From: Rhodospirillaceae bacterium
GTDB lineage: Bacteria; Pseudomonadota; Alphaproteobacteria; DSM-16000; Inquilinaceae
Direction of reading: 5' to 3'
DNA length: 64,000 bases
NCBI GenBank assembly: GCA_020638595.1
Contig: JACKIG010000015.1
Span: 62,001 to 126,000 of the forward strand
Shown here: one piece after another, positions 17,738-26,488 of the stretch
Layout: every line of letters starts with the position of its first letter
Position numbering within the stretch: the stretch's first letter is position 1
Position numbers and translations under genes: made by a program
Notes under the pieces: generated by a model
Databases searched by the model: none
Told to the model about the DNA's origin: nothing
Seen by the model: only the letters and a program-made list of their open reading frames with translations

Positions 17738-18334
17738 ATGCGAAGGCTCGCAATTGCCGGCGTGATGGTGACGCTGCTTGGCCTTGGGGCAGGCCCGGCA
17801 ACGGCGCCGGCCCAGACCGTCGACCCGGACCAGGCGGCGATGATGCAGGCCTGGATCGACTCCATGACCCCCGGGCCGGAACATGCCGGGCTTGCCACGC
17901 GTGTCGGAACCTGGACCGTCAGCTCGACCATGTGGCCCTCGCCGGGGGCGGACCCCATGGTGAGCCACGGGACTGCGGAGCGCGTGATGATCAACGACGG
18001 CCGCGCGCTGGAGGAGACGTTCACCGGCGAAATGGAGGGCCAGACCTTCCACGGCCGGGCCACCACCGGCTACGACAACGTCACCGAGCAGTACTGGAGC
18101 ACGTGGATCGACACCATGAGCACCAGCATCGCCGTCTTCTACGGCGACTACGACGAGGGCAAGGGCGCCTGGGTGATGGAAGGCGAAACCGCCGACCCCA
18201 TGACCGGCGACATGATCGACATGCGCATTGAGATCCGCGAGGACGGCCCCGACCGCGAGATCGAGGATTTCTACATGCCCGGCCCCGACGGCGAGCTGTT
18301 CAAGACCATGGAACTGGTCTACGAGCGGCAGTAG
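17738..18334 (+). CDS. Secreted DUF1579 family protein
   Basis: A 198-residue protein with a clear signal peptide (MRRLAIAGVMVTLLGLGAGPATAPAQ) and one DUF1579 domain, recognised by MTPGPEHAGLATRVGTWTV and by EFTG-type beta-strand repeats (ETFTGEMEGQTFHGRATTGYDNVTEQY, WSTWIDTMSTSIAVFYG, GAWVMEGE). The family has no established function; a lipocalin-like barrel is likely from the strand pattern. ATG 17738 follows GGAGAG. It is convergent with the small membrane protein at 18775, with the 18.4-18.7 kb palindrome in between. Confidence 0.8.
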   Translation: MRRLAIAGVMVTLLGLGAGPATAPAQTVDPDQAAMMQAWIDSMTPGPEHAGLATRVGTWTVSSTMWPSPGADPMVSHGTAERVMINDGRALEETFTGEMEGQTFHGRATTGYDNVTEQYWSTWIDTMSTSIAVFYGDYDEGKGAWVMEGETADPMTGDMIDMRIEIREDGPDREIEDFYMPGPDGELFKTMELVYERQ

Positions 18335-18392
18335 CCGCGCGCCGGGACCAAGGCCCCGGAACAACGGGCGCGCTTGCCCTCTGGGCCACCGG

Positions 18393-18701
18393 GTTGGGGG
18401 GCATGGTGTGATCTGGGGGCAATATGGGGACATAATACCTAATTGGGCAATCGGAGGGTAGGGGGTAATCCGGGGACATAATACGTAATTGCTTGGCGGT
18501 TATGCCGGGGTAATCCGGGGACATAATACTTAATTGGGCGCCGGCTATGCCGACACCCAATTAAGTATTATGTCCCCGGATTACCCCGGCATAACCGCCA
18601 AGCAATTACGTATTATGTCCCCGGATTACCCCCTACCCTCCGATTGCCCAATTAGGTATTATGTCCCCATATTGCCCCCAGATCACACCATGCCCCCCAA
18701 C
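18393..18701. repeat. Perfect 146-bp inverted repeat built from a 27-bp motif
   Basis: Arms 18393-18538 and 18556-18701 are exact reverse complements (146 bp each), separated by 17 nt that are themselves partly palindromic (GCCGGC-TAT-GCCGAC). Each arm carries three copies of the core TATTATGTCCCC flanked by AATTA(A/C/G)G and (G)GATTACC, at 18559, 18604 and 18650 on the right arm and mirrored on the left, spaced 45-46 bp. The element fills the gap between two convergent genes. No transposase is nearby. Because of the symmetry, both strands encode the same spurious peptide, which I do not regard as a gene. Confidence 0.97.
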
Positions 18702-18706
18702 TCCCC

Positions 18707-18733
18707 AATTAAGTATTGCGTCCCCGGATTACC
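18707..18733 (-). repeat. Fourth, unpaired copy of the 27-bp motif
   Basis: AATTAAGTATTGCGTCCCC followed by GGATTACC repeats the motif of the adjacent palindrome with two changes (GC for AT before GTCCCC). It lies just outside the right arm and has no partner on the left, so the array is asymmetric at its outer edge. Confidence 0.9.
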
Positions 18734-18774
18734 TGCGCCGGTGAGTCTGCCGGGCGCCCGAGCCGCCGGCGCCG

Positions 18775-19071
18775 TCAGGCGATGTGGGCACCGAGCCAGC
18801 CGCTCGCCAGCGCCAGCGGGACCACCAGTCCCGCGACATGGGCCAGCAGCCATGGCCAGGTGCGCCGCAGGCCCCCGTTGATCAGCGCGATCGCCGCAAT
18901 GATGCTGGCCAGCAGCGCCAGCGCCAGGACGATGAACCCGGCATAGCCGAGCAGGCGGTCCGGTTCGGTGCGGTTGGTGCCGACATGCCACATCCATGCG
19001 AAGGCTGCGGCAAAGCATGCGCTGGACAGCGCGTGCGGCAGAAAGAACCAGAGTTGCGAAACCGTCTTCAT
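18775..19071 (-). CDS. Small three-helix membrane protein
   Basis: A 98-residue protein with three hydrophobic segments: LWFFLPHALSSACFAAAFAWMW, LLGYAGFIVLALALLASIIAAIALI and TWPWLLAHVAGLVVPLALASGWLG. I do not recognise a family. ATG 19071 has AGGTG upstream; the longer frame to 19140 is poorly supported. It is convergent with the DUF1579 gene and divergent from the histidine kinase at 19287. Confidence 0.6.
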   Translation of the reverse strand: MKTVSQLWFFLPHALSSACFAAAFAWMWHVGTNRTEPDRLLGYAGFIVLALALLASIIAAIALINGGLRRTWPWLLAHVAGLVVPLALASGWLGAHIA

Positions 19072-19286
19072 GATGCACCTGTGTTGCAATATCAATAGTG
19101 AGCGCTCACATACATTGGATGGCGGCCGTGCTTTGTCCATGGAAAAATCGGCCGTCGCGTCGGGTCGGGCCCGAGATTCTTTGAATAAGACTATTCATTA
19201 ATCTGCTGTTATGTATTTTAGCCGTTGATGGGCAAGCGCATCGAATTGGTACACGAACCCCGGCGAACAGAAACGAATTATCGCAG

Positions 19287-21227
19287 ATGGGCTGGGCAGC
19301 AACTTTTCAGATCGAGCGTACCGATCGCAGACCGCGGGGTGCTCTGGCCACCCTTCTGCGGCAACCCTTCAAATCGCAGTCCCATGCCCGCGTCTTCGCC
19401 TTCCTGTACGCCGGCCTGGTGCTGGTGTGCGGGCTGATCTGGCAAACCCTGGCCTACCTGGATACGGTCTATCGCCGCGGCGAGCTTGAGGAAGTGGCCA
19501 TGGCCGAGAACGACGTGCTCGTCCGCCACCTCTCGTCCACGTTGCGGTCATTCGCCGGCGAGCTGTTCGTCGCCGTGCGCCATCCTGCGTCCCGCAGCCT
19601 CTACGACCGGAACGGTCCGGCAGAACGCCAGGCCGTCGCAGGCATCTTCCGACTACTGGCGGAGGAATCCGCCACCATCACCCAGATCCGCTTCATCGAC
19701 GAGAATGGCGACGAAGTCGTTCGCGTCCATCGGCGACACGGCGAGGTCGTCGTTGTCCCGGACGACGAGCTCCAGAACAAGTCGGACCGCTACTACGTCA
19801 TCGAAACATCCCGGCTTGAGGTTGGCGAAGTCTATGCCTCCCCGCTCGATCTCAACGTCGAGCATGGCGTCGTGCAGGTCCCCTGGGTGCGGACCCTGCG
19901 CCTGGCCACCCCCGTGGCCGACAGCGATGGCAAGCGGCGGGGCATGATCGTGCTGAACCTGGACGCCAGCGCGATCCTGGAGCCCTTCTTGGATCGCAGC
20001 GGGTCCGCCGGCCAGCACTACGCGCTGCTGAACGGCGACGGCTATTGGCTGGCGGGCGTACCCGCAGACCGGATGTTCGGGTTCATGTTCGGGCGGTCCG
20101 AAGCGACGCTGGCGGTCGAGCAGCCCGATGTCTGGCAGCGGATCGCGGCATCGTCCCGCGGGACGTTCCTGCACGATCGCCTGATCCATGCCGTCGAAGC
20201 GGTGACGCCGCACCAGCAGATCGAGACGGGTCCCTCCGACGATCGCCATATCGTCAGCGACACGTCCTGGATCGTCCTGACCCGCCATCCGATGGTACCG
20301 CGGATCGGCCTTGCGGCGCCGGGCGGGATGATCACGGCCACGACGTCGCTGGTGCTGCTGGCCATCGGGGCCTGGATCTGGAGCGGTGCCATCGTGGCCC
20401 GCCGCCTTGCCATCGCCGCGGAGCAGCGGACCCGGGCACACCTTGTCCAGGCCGAGAAGATGGCCGCCCTCGGCCAGCTGGTCGCCGGGATCGCCCACGA
20501 ACTGAACACGCCCATCGGCAATGCCGTCACCATCGGCAGCGCCATGTCCGACAGGATCCGCGCCTGTTCGCAGGAACTCGCGACGGGAACCATTCGCAAG
20601 TCCACCATCACGGCCCTGGTCGCCGATTTCCGCGAAGGCACCGACATCATGCTGGGCGGGCTGTTCCGAGCTTCGGAACTGATCGCCCAGTTCAAGCAGA
20701 TCGCCGCCGACCAGTCGGGCGAACAGCGCAGGACGTTCCCGCTCGACACCTATGTGGAGGAAGTCGTCGCCTCCATCCGGTTCACCACCAAGCACCGCCG
20801 GGCCAAGCTGAGCGTGCATGCCGCGTCGGGATTGACCATGAACAGCTTTCCCGGCCCGCTGGGCCAGGTGCTGATCAACCTGGCGAACAACGCATTCGTC
20901 CACGGTTTCCCCGACGACGAGCCGGGCAGCATCGTGGTGACGGCCAGCTGCGAGGGCCGGAACGCCGTCCTGACGGTCGCGGACAGCGGCAGGGGAATTC
21001 CCGCCGACATCCGCAGGAAGATCTTCGACCCGTTCTTCACCACGCGGCTGGGCACCGGCGGAACCGGCCTGGGCTTGAGCATCGTGCACGGGATCGTGAC
21101 CGACGTGCTGGGGGGCACCATCACGATGGAGAGCGTACCCGGCCAATCCACCGTCTTCCGACTGGTGATCCCGGTGGACGCACCGCCGCAGAAGCTTCGC
21201 AACGAGGACTTTGATGATGTCGCGTGA
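19287..21227 (+). CDS. Membrane sensor histidine kinase with large periplasmic domain
   Basis: A 646-residue kinase: transmembrane helix about 34-56, a periplasmic region of about 290 residues resembling a double-Cache sensor (LLAEESATITQIRFIDENGDEVVRV, GEVYASPLDLNVEHG, MIVLNLDASAILE), second helix about 347-368, then a dimerisation/H-box VAGIAHELNTPIGN (His404) and an HATPase domain (QVLINLANNAFVHGF, DSGRGIP, FDPFFTTRLGTGGTGLGLSIV). This kinase class often signals through a separate receiver. Its 3' end overlaps the next gene, so the REC-DUF3369-EAL protein is the probable target. A periplasmic small-molecule ligand is likely but unidentified. Confidence 0.9.
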   Translation: MGWAATFQIERTDRRPRGALATLLRQPFKSQSHARVFAFLYAGLVLVCGLIWQTLAYLDTVYRRGELEEVAMAENDVLVRHLSSTLRSFAGELFVAVRHPASRSLYDRNGPAERQAVAGIFRLLAEESATITQIRFIDENGDEVVRVHRRHGEVVVVPDDELQNKSDRYYVIETSRLEVGEVYASPLDLNVEHGVVQVPWVRTLRLATPVADSDGKRRGMIVLNLDASAILEPFLDRSGSAGQHYALLNGDGYWLAGVPADRMFGFMFGRSEATLAVEQPDVWQRIAASSRGTFLHDRLIHAVEAVTPHQQIETGPSDDRHIVSDTSWIVLTRHPMVPRIGLAAPGGMITATTSLVLLAIGAWIWSGAIVARRLAIAAEQRTRAHLVQAEKMAALGQLVAGIAHELNTPIGNAVTIGSAMSDRIRACSQELATGTIRKSTITALVADFREGTDIMLGGLFRASELIAQFKQIAADQSGEQRRTFPLDTYVEEVVASIRFTTKHRRAKLSVHAASGLTMNSFPGPLGQVLINLANNAFVHGFPDDEPGSIVVTASCEGRNAVLTVADSGRGIPADIRRKIFDPFFTTRLGTGGTGLGLSIVHGIVTDVLGGTITMESVPGQSTVFRLVIPVDAPPQKLRNEDFDDVA

Positions 21228-23568
21228 AACTGCGGGCATCTGCACGCCGCCGGATGGGCGCCGGCTGTTGGTACCCGCCCCCGACGGGGACGAAGAGGCC
21301 TTCCAGATCATCGAGGATGAAGACGTCCGGGGCATGCCCGACGCCGTCGGGGGCATCCAGGGCCTTGTCGCCCGGATGAAGGCCTGGCGCGTGCTGGTCG
21401 TCGATGACGACCCGGACGTCCATGCCGCCACGTCCTTTGCGGTGAAGGGGTTCGAGTTCAATGGCCGCGGCTTCGAGCTGCTGCATGCCCACACGGCGCA
21501 ACAGGCGCTGGCGATCCTCCGCCGCGAACAGGACATCGCCGTCGCCCTGATCGACGTGGTGATGGAAGACCCCGACGCCGGCCTGAAGCTGGTGGAGGCC
21601 ATCCGCGAGGCGGGATTCCTGGAAATGCGCCTGATCCTGCGCACCGGCCAGCCCGGCTATGCGCCGGAAATGAAGGTGATCGCCGACTACGACATCAACG
21701 ACTACCGCACCAAGTCGGAGCTGACGCGCAGCCGGCTGCTCAGCGTTCTGGCGACGGCCGTGCGCTCCTACAGCCAGATCCGCCTGATCAACGAAAGCCG
21801 CCTGGGGCTGGAGATGATCGTCGATTCCTCCGCCAACCTGTTCAGCGGCAAGAACATGCAGCTGCTGTCGCGCGGCGTGCTGACACAGCTGGCCAGCATC
21901 ATGGCGGTCCCCGCCAGCGGCCTGGTGTGCATCGGTCCGCTGCGGACCGGCGGCGCCCCCCGGACCGATGACTTCACCGTGGTCAGCGACGCCGGCCGTT
22001 TCGTCAACACCATCGGCCGGCCCTTGTCGGCCGTTGACGACGACCAGGTCGCAACCCTGTTCGCCAAGATCGTCGGCGCCGACTTGAAGCTGCTGATCGA
22101 TGGCCCCACGGCCCTGTATTTCCACGGCGGCAATGCGCGGCAAGTCTTCGTGTACCTGGAAACGGTTCAATCCGTATCGGCGGAAATCCTGACGCTGCTG
22201 AAGGTGTTCGCCAACAACATCGCCATCTGCCTGGAGAACGTCGAACTGATCGAACGCCTGGATTCGCTGGCCTTCATCGATCCCGTCCTGGACGTGCCGA
22301 ACTACAATGCCTTCGAGGCGACGCTGCAGACGATGGAGCGCCGGTCGCATCCGAATCTGCGCCTCGTCCTGCTGGCCATCGACGAACTCGACGCCATCGT
22401 CGGCGCCTACGGCCTGGCACTGACGCAAGCGTCGCTGAAGGCGGTCTATGACCGGCTCCGCGCCGACTCGCCGGATGCCTATCTGATCGCGCGGGTCAGC
22501 GACGGCGCCTTCGGCATCCTCGCCGACATCGACGACCGGCTGCCGGATATCGCCGCACGCGTCCTGTCCGATCCGGTCGTCGTCGACGGCATTGCCCTGG
22601 CGCTGACCGCGACCACCGTCATCGTCGACATCGACGACGGCAATTGCGATGCCCACACCCTGTTGCGCAACGCGAGCGCCGCCCTGGTCACGGCCAGAAG
22701 CGAGGGCACCGGGGCCGTCCAGTTCAGCAGCCGCACCGTCGGCGACGGCGTCCGCCGCCGCCTGCTGCTGCAATCGGCGCTGCGCAGGGCGTTGCAGTCG
22801 CACTGCGCCATCGACATCGCCTTGCAGCCGAAGGTCGATACGGTGGAACGCCGCATCATCGGCGCCGAAGCGCTGGCACGGTGGTCGCATGACGGCCAGC
22901 CGGTATCACCGGCGGAATTCATCCCCATCGCCGAATCCAGCGGGCTTTCCGACCGCATCACCGAACAGGTCCTGGACGGCGTCGGACAATGGGCGGCCGA
23001 GCGCCGGCACAGCGGGCTGCCGCCGCTGCCGGTCGCCGTCAACCTGGCGATGCGCGACATGCACCAGCCCGGCTTCGCCGACCGGCTGCTGCGCCGGATC
23101 GCGATGGCCGGCCTTTCGGAAGCCACAGTGACGTTCGAAATCACCGAGAACAGCATCATGCGCCGGCCCGACAGCGTCCTGGCCGAGCTGATCGTCCTGA
23201 GAGAGGCCGGATTCCGCATCGCCGTCGACGATTTCGGCACGGGGTATTCGTCACTGGGATACCTGGAACGGCTGCCGGTGGACGCCCTGAAGATCGACCG
23301 CATCTTTGTTGACCATCTGACCAGGGGCAACGCACGCCGCAGTATCGCAGCGACGACGGTGGCCATGGCCGAAAGCCTGGGCATCGACGTGATCGCCGAG
23401 GGTGTCGAGACCCACGAACAGCACGAAGCCCTGAGCATGATCCGCTGCCGCTACCGCCAGGGCTTTCTGTATGGTCGGCCGGTGCCGATCGCATCCTTCC
23501 ACGGGGCCTTCGCCGACTGGTCGCAGATCGCGGCGGTCCGGACGATCGAAAGCGGCCTTCCCGCCTGA
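21214..23568 (+). CDS. REC-DUF3369-degenerate GGDEF-EAL response regulator
   Basis: About 784 residues. A receiver domain (VLVVDDDPDVHAAT, phospho-Asp in ALIDVVMEDPDAG, RTGQPG, YRTKSEL) is followed by DUF3369 (about 190-355), a GGDEF-like fold whose signature has decayed to SDGAF (RVSDGAFGIL), and an EAL domain with IGAEALARW, VNLAMRD, FEITENSIM, VDDFGTGYSSLGYL, ALKIDRIFV and EGVETHEQ. DUF3369 proteins usually pair with a membrane kinase, as here. Predicted output is c-di-GMP hydrolysis switched by phosphorylation from the overlapping kinase gene. GAGG lies upstream; ATG 21214 or 21217 are both possible starts. Overlap with the kinase is about 14 nt. Confidence 0.92.
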   Translation: MMSRETAGICTPPDGRRLLVPAPDGDEEAFQIIEDEDVRGMPDAVGGIQGLVARMKAWRVLVVDDDPDVHAATSFAVKGFEFNGRGFELLHAHTAQQALAILRREQDIAVALIDVVMEDPDAGLKLVEAIREAGFLEMRLILRTGQPGYAPEMKVIADYDINDYRTKSELTRSRLLSVLATAVRSYSQIRLINESRLGLEMIVDSSANLFSGKNMQLLSRGVLTQLASIMAVPASGLVCIGPLRTGGAPRTDDFTVVSDAGRFVNTIGRPLSAVDDDQVATLFAKIVGADLKLLIDGPTALYFHGGNARQVFVYLETVQSVSAEILTLLKVFANNIAICLENVELIERLDSLAFIDPVLDVPNYNAFEATLQTMERRSHPNLRLVLLAIDELDAIVGAYGLALTQASLKAVYDRLRADSPDAYLIARVSDGAFGILADIDDRLPDIAARVLSDPVVVDGIALALTATTVIVDIDDGNCDAHTLLRNASAALVTARSEGTGAVQFSSRTVGDGVRRRLLLQSALRRALQSHCAIDIALQPKVDTVERRIIGAEALARWSHDGQPVSPAEFIPIAESSGLSDRITEQVLDGVGQWAAERRHSGLPPLPVAVNLAMRDMHQPGFADRLLRRIAMAGLSEATVTFEITENSIMRRPDSVLAELIVLREAGFRIAVDDFGTGYSSLGYLERLPVDALKIDRIFVDHLTRGNARRSIAATTVAMAESLGIDVIAEGVETHEQHEALSMIRCRYRQGFLYGRPVPIASFHGAFADWSQIAAVRTIESGLPA

Positions 23569-23815
23569 CCGGCCGGCGGCCGACCGCAACCGTCCCGGCC
23601 GCCCGGACAACCGGCAGCGACCGTCCCGGGGCAATTTGGCCCGTGCTCGGTGCTTGACGCCACGTCGGCCGGCCACCCACTCTGCGCTCGCAATCACGGC
23701 CTCGCCGCCCCCCGACGGCGAGCCACACACAAAGGGGGCCTCGCCGATATCCAGGCACCTGCGGGTCCTGGACCGCTTTCGGCGAGCGTCCTGCGGCCGG
23801 ACAGGTGTCGAGAGC
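23569..23815 (+). other. Gap before the acyl-activating tri-domain gene
   Basis: A 247-nt stretch. The frame of the next gene stays open through it, but it has no start with a ribosome site and its translation is Arg/Pro-rich, so it is treated as non-coding. No clear promoter or terminator is recognised. Confidence 0.4.
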
Positions 23816-26488
23816 ATGGCCATGGACCCCGATACCCCTGCCGGTCCGGCCGCCGAGGGTGGTGCGCGTACGATCGCGGGCCTGCTCCACGCGTTCGCCG
23901 ACCTGGGCGACAGGCCGGCCCTGGTCACGGTGGGGCTGGGCCAGGCCTGGAGCTATGGCGACCTGCAAGACCGCAGCCGGCGACTGGCAGCAGGGCTGCT
24001 GGCCGACGGGCTGACACCACAGGAACCGGTGGCGCTCTTGGGCCCCAGCCGGGCGGAATGGGTGGCGCTGGCATTGGCGGTGATCCGGGCGGGCGGCACG
24101 GTCGTGCCGCTGGACACGGTGATGGCCCCCGCCGACCTGGCCCATGCCCTCGACGACTGCGAATGCCGGCGCGTCTTCGCCTCTGCCGACCGGTTGGCCC
24201 AGCTCGGCACGGTGGTCGCGACCGGCGGGCTGACCATCGGGCTGCTGGACGCCGACACGGACGGCGAGGCCGGGCGCAGCTGGCGGGCCTGGCTGGCCGA
24301 TGCACCCGCCCCCCTGCCCACCCCGCGCGAGGGCGACCGGGCGGTGCTGTTCTATACCTCCGGCACCACCGGCCGGCCCAAGGGCGTGCCGCTGACCCAC
24401 GGCAACATCGCCTTCTGCGTCCACGCCCTGCTGGAGCACGACATCGTCGTTCCCGGCGACCGGGTGCTGGTGCCGCTGCCGCTCTACCACGTCTACCCGT
24501 TCGTCGTCGGCCTGCTGACGCCGCTGGCGCTGGGCATCACGCTGGTCTTTCCCGAGGGCCTGACCGGCCCGCAGATCGTCGCCGCCCTGCGCGAGGGCGA
24601 GGCCACGGTGATGGTGGCCGTCCCCCGCCTGTACGACGCGCTGATGACGGCGGTGCGCGGCCGCCTGAAGGCGGGCGGGCGCGTACCGGCCGCCCTGTTC
24701 GGCGCGGCGCTGGGCCTGTCGTCCTGGCTGCGCCGCCGCTTCGGCTGGCCGGTGGGCCGGGCGCTGTTCCGGCCGTTCCGCCGCCGTATCGCCCCCCGGC
24801 TGCGGCTGATGGTGTCGGGCGGGGCCAAGCTGGACGCCGAGCTGGCGTGGAGCCTGGAGGGCCTGGGATGGGAGCTGCTGTCGGGCTACGGCCTGACCGA
24901 GACCAGCCCCATCGTCGCCTTCAACCGGCCGGGCCGGGCCGACATCGCCACCGTCGGCGTACCGCTGAACGGGGTGGAGATCCGCATCGACCAGCCCGAC
25001 GCCGACGGCAACGGCGAGATCCTGGTGAAAGGCCCCAATGTCTTCGGCGGCTATCACCATCGCCCGGAGGAGACGCAAGCCGCGTTCACCGCCGACGGCT
25101 GGTTCCGCACGACGGACCTGGGCCGCGTCGACGAGCGCGGCTATCTGCGCATCGCCGGTCGCCGGTCGGAGCGCATCGTCCTGGCCGGCGGCAAGAACGT
25201 CTATCCCGAGGCGGTGGAGGCCGCCTATGACGGCAATCCGCTGATCCGCGAGATCGCCGTGCTGGACGACAACGGCCGCCTGGCGGCACTGGTGATGGCC
25301 GATGCCCACGCCGCCCGCAAGGCCGGGGCCAAGGACGTGGACGAGGCTGTGCGCGCGGCCGTGCGTGCCGGGGCAGAGCCGCTGCCGCCCTATATGCGGC
25401 CGGGCGACGTGGCGGTGACGCGCCAGGCACTGCCGCGCACCCCCCTGGGCAAGCTGCGGCGCCACCAGCTGCCGGCGCTCTATCGCCAGGCGATGGAAGG
25501 CCGGCAGGCCCCCGCCCGGGCCGAGCTGACCGAGGCGGACCTGGCGCTGCTGCAGGCGCCGTCCGTTGCCCCCGTCTGGGGCTACCTGCGCGACCGCTAT
25601 GCCGACAGGCCCGTCCACCCCAATGCCGATCTGGAAGGCGACCTGGGCGTCGACTCGCTGGAATGGGTGAACCTGTCGCTGGCGCTGGAGGAGCGCGCCG
25701 GCCTGGTGCTGCAGCAGGAGGACCTGGCCCGCATCCAGACGGTGCGCGACCTGCTGGAACATGTACTGAAAGCGGGCACGGGCAGCGAAGCGGCCAGCCC
25801 CGCATCGACGAAATGGGACAGCTGGGCAGAGCCGCGCGGACCCTTCCTGCGCCTGGTCGGCATCGCCATTTTCGCCGTCAACCGGGTGCTGCTGAAGCTG
25901 CTGGTGCGTCACCGCCAGCGGGGGGCCGAGCACCTGCCCGCCACCGGACCGGCGGTGCTGACGCCCAACCATCTGAGCTTCATGGACGCCTTCGCCGTCG
26001 CCGCCGGCCTGCCACGGCGGCAGGTCCGGCAGACCTTCTGGGCCGGCACCACGACCTATCTGCTGCCCAACGCGGTGATGCGCTTTTTCAGCCGGGCAGC
26101 CAACATCGTGCCGGTGGAGCCGGGGCAGACCGCGGGCCTGAGCATCAAGCTCGCCCGCCGCGTGCTGGGGCGCGGCGATTTCCTGGTCTGGTTCCCTGAG
26201 GGGCGGATCTCGCTGGACGGGCAGCTCCAGTCCTTCCAGCCCGGACTGTCCCGCCTGGTCGAGGGGACGGAGGCCAGGTTCGTGCCCATCCACCTGAAGG
26301 GCACGGGCGAGGCCTGGCCGCGCGACCGGCGCTTTCCGCGGGCGGGACGGGTCAGCGTGCTGTTCGGCCACCCCCTGACCCAGGCCGACCTGATCGCCCG
26401 CGGCGAGGGCGAGAGCGATGCCGAGCGCCTGGTGGACGGACTGCGCCGCGAGGTGCTGGCGCTGGCCCAGCGGCACGACGCCCCGTGA
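23816..26488 (+). CDS. Acyl-CoA/ACP synthetase - ACP - acyltransferase tri-domain protein
   Basis: An 890-residue protein. Residues about 15-540 are an AMP-forming acyl synthetase: P-loop FYTSGTTGRPKGVPLTH from about 179, SGYGLTETSPI, GWFRTTDLG and GRRSERIVLAGGKNVYPE. Residues about 575-650 are an acyl carrier domain with the phosphopantetheine Ser614 in DLGVDSLEW. Residues about 685-890 are a PlsC-type acyltransferase with the HX4D motif (His719/Asp724 in NHLSFMD) and FPEGRIS. It can be read as loading a fatty acid onto its own carrier and passing it to a lysophospholipid or glycerophosphate. E. coli Aas has similar activities but acyltransferase first and no carrier. GTGA overlap with the MFS gene suggests coupling. 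ATG 23822 is an alternative start. Confidence 0.88.
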   Translation: MAMDPDTPAGPAAEGGARTIAGLLHAFADLGDRPALVTVGLGQAWSYGDLQDRSRRLAAGLLADGLTPQEPVALLGPSRAEWVALALAVIRAGGTVVPLDTVMAPADLAHALDDCECRRVFASADRLAQLGTVVATGGLTIGLLDADTDGEAGRSWRAWLADAPAPLPTPREGDRAVLFYTSGTTGRPKGVPLTHGNIAFCVHALLEHDIVVPGDRVLVPLPLYHVYPFVVGLLTPLALGITLVFPEGLTGPQIVAALREGEATVMVAVPRLYDALMTAVRGRLKAGGRVPAALFGAALGLSSWLRRRFGWPVGRALFRPFRRRIAPRLRLMVSGGAKLDAELAWSLEGLGWELLSGYGLTETSPIVAFNRPGRADIATVGVPLNGVEIRIDQPDADGNGEILVKGPNVFGGYHHRPEETQAAFTADGWFRTTDLGRVDERGYLRIAGRRSERIVLAGGKNVYPEAVEAAYDGNPLIREIAVLDDNGRLAALVMADAHAARKAGAKDVDEAVRAAVRAGAEPLPPYMRPGDVAVTRQALPRTPLGKLRRHQLPALYRQAMEGRQAPARAELTEADLALLQAPSVAPVWGYLRDRYADRPVHPNADLEGDLGVDSLEWVNLSLALEERAGLVLQQEDLARIQTVRDLLEHVLKAGTGSEAASPASTKWDSWAEPRGPFLRLVGIAIFAVNRVLLKLLVRHRQRGAEHLPATGPAVLTPNHLSFMDAFAVAAGLPRRQVRQTFWAGTTTYLLPNAVMRFFSRAANIVPVEPGQTAGLSIKLARRVLGRGDFLVWFPEGRISLDGQLQSFQPGLSRLVEGTEARFVPIHLKGTGEAWPRDRRFPRAGRVSVLFGHPLTQADLIARGEGESDAERLVDGLRREVLALAQRHDAP

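Noticed and set aside
18300..18881. Two open frames on opposite strands encoding the same peptide (IMSPDYP repeats)
   Set aside because: They are a by-product of the perfect palindrome and its repeated motif. They have no ribosome site and no recognisable fold.
23156..26476. 1106-residue antisense frame over the acyl synthetase gene
   Set aside because: Composition is Arg/Gln/His/Gly-rich without motifs; the plus-strand product has three intact catalytic domains.
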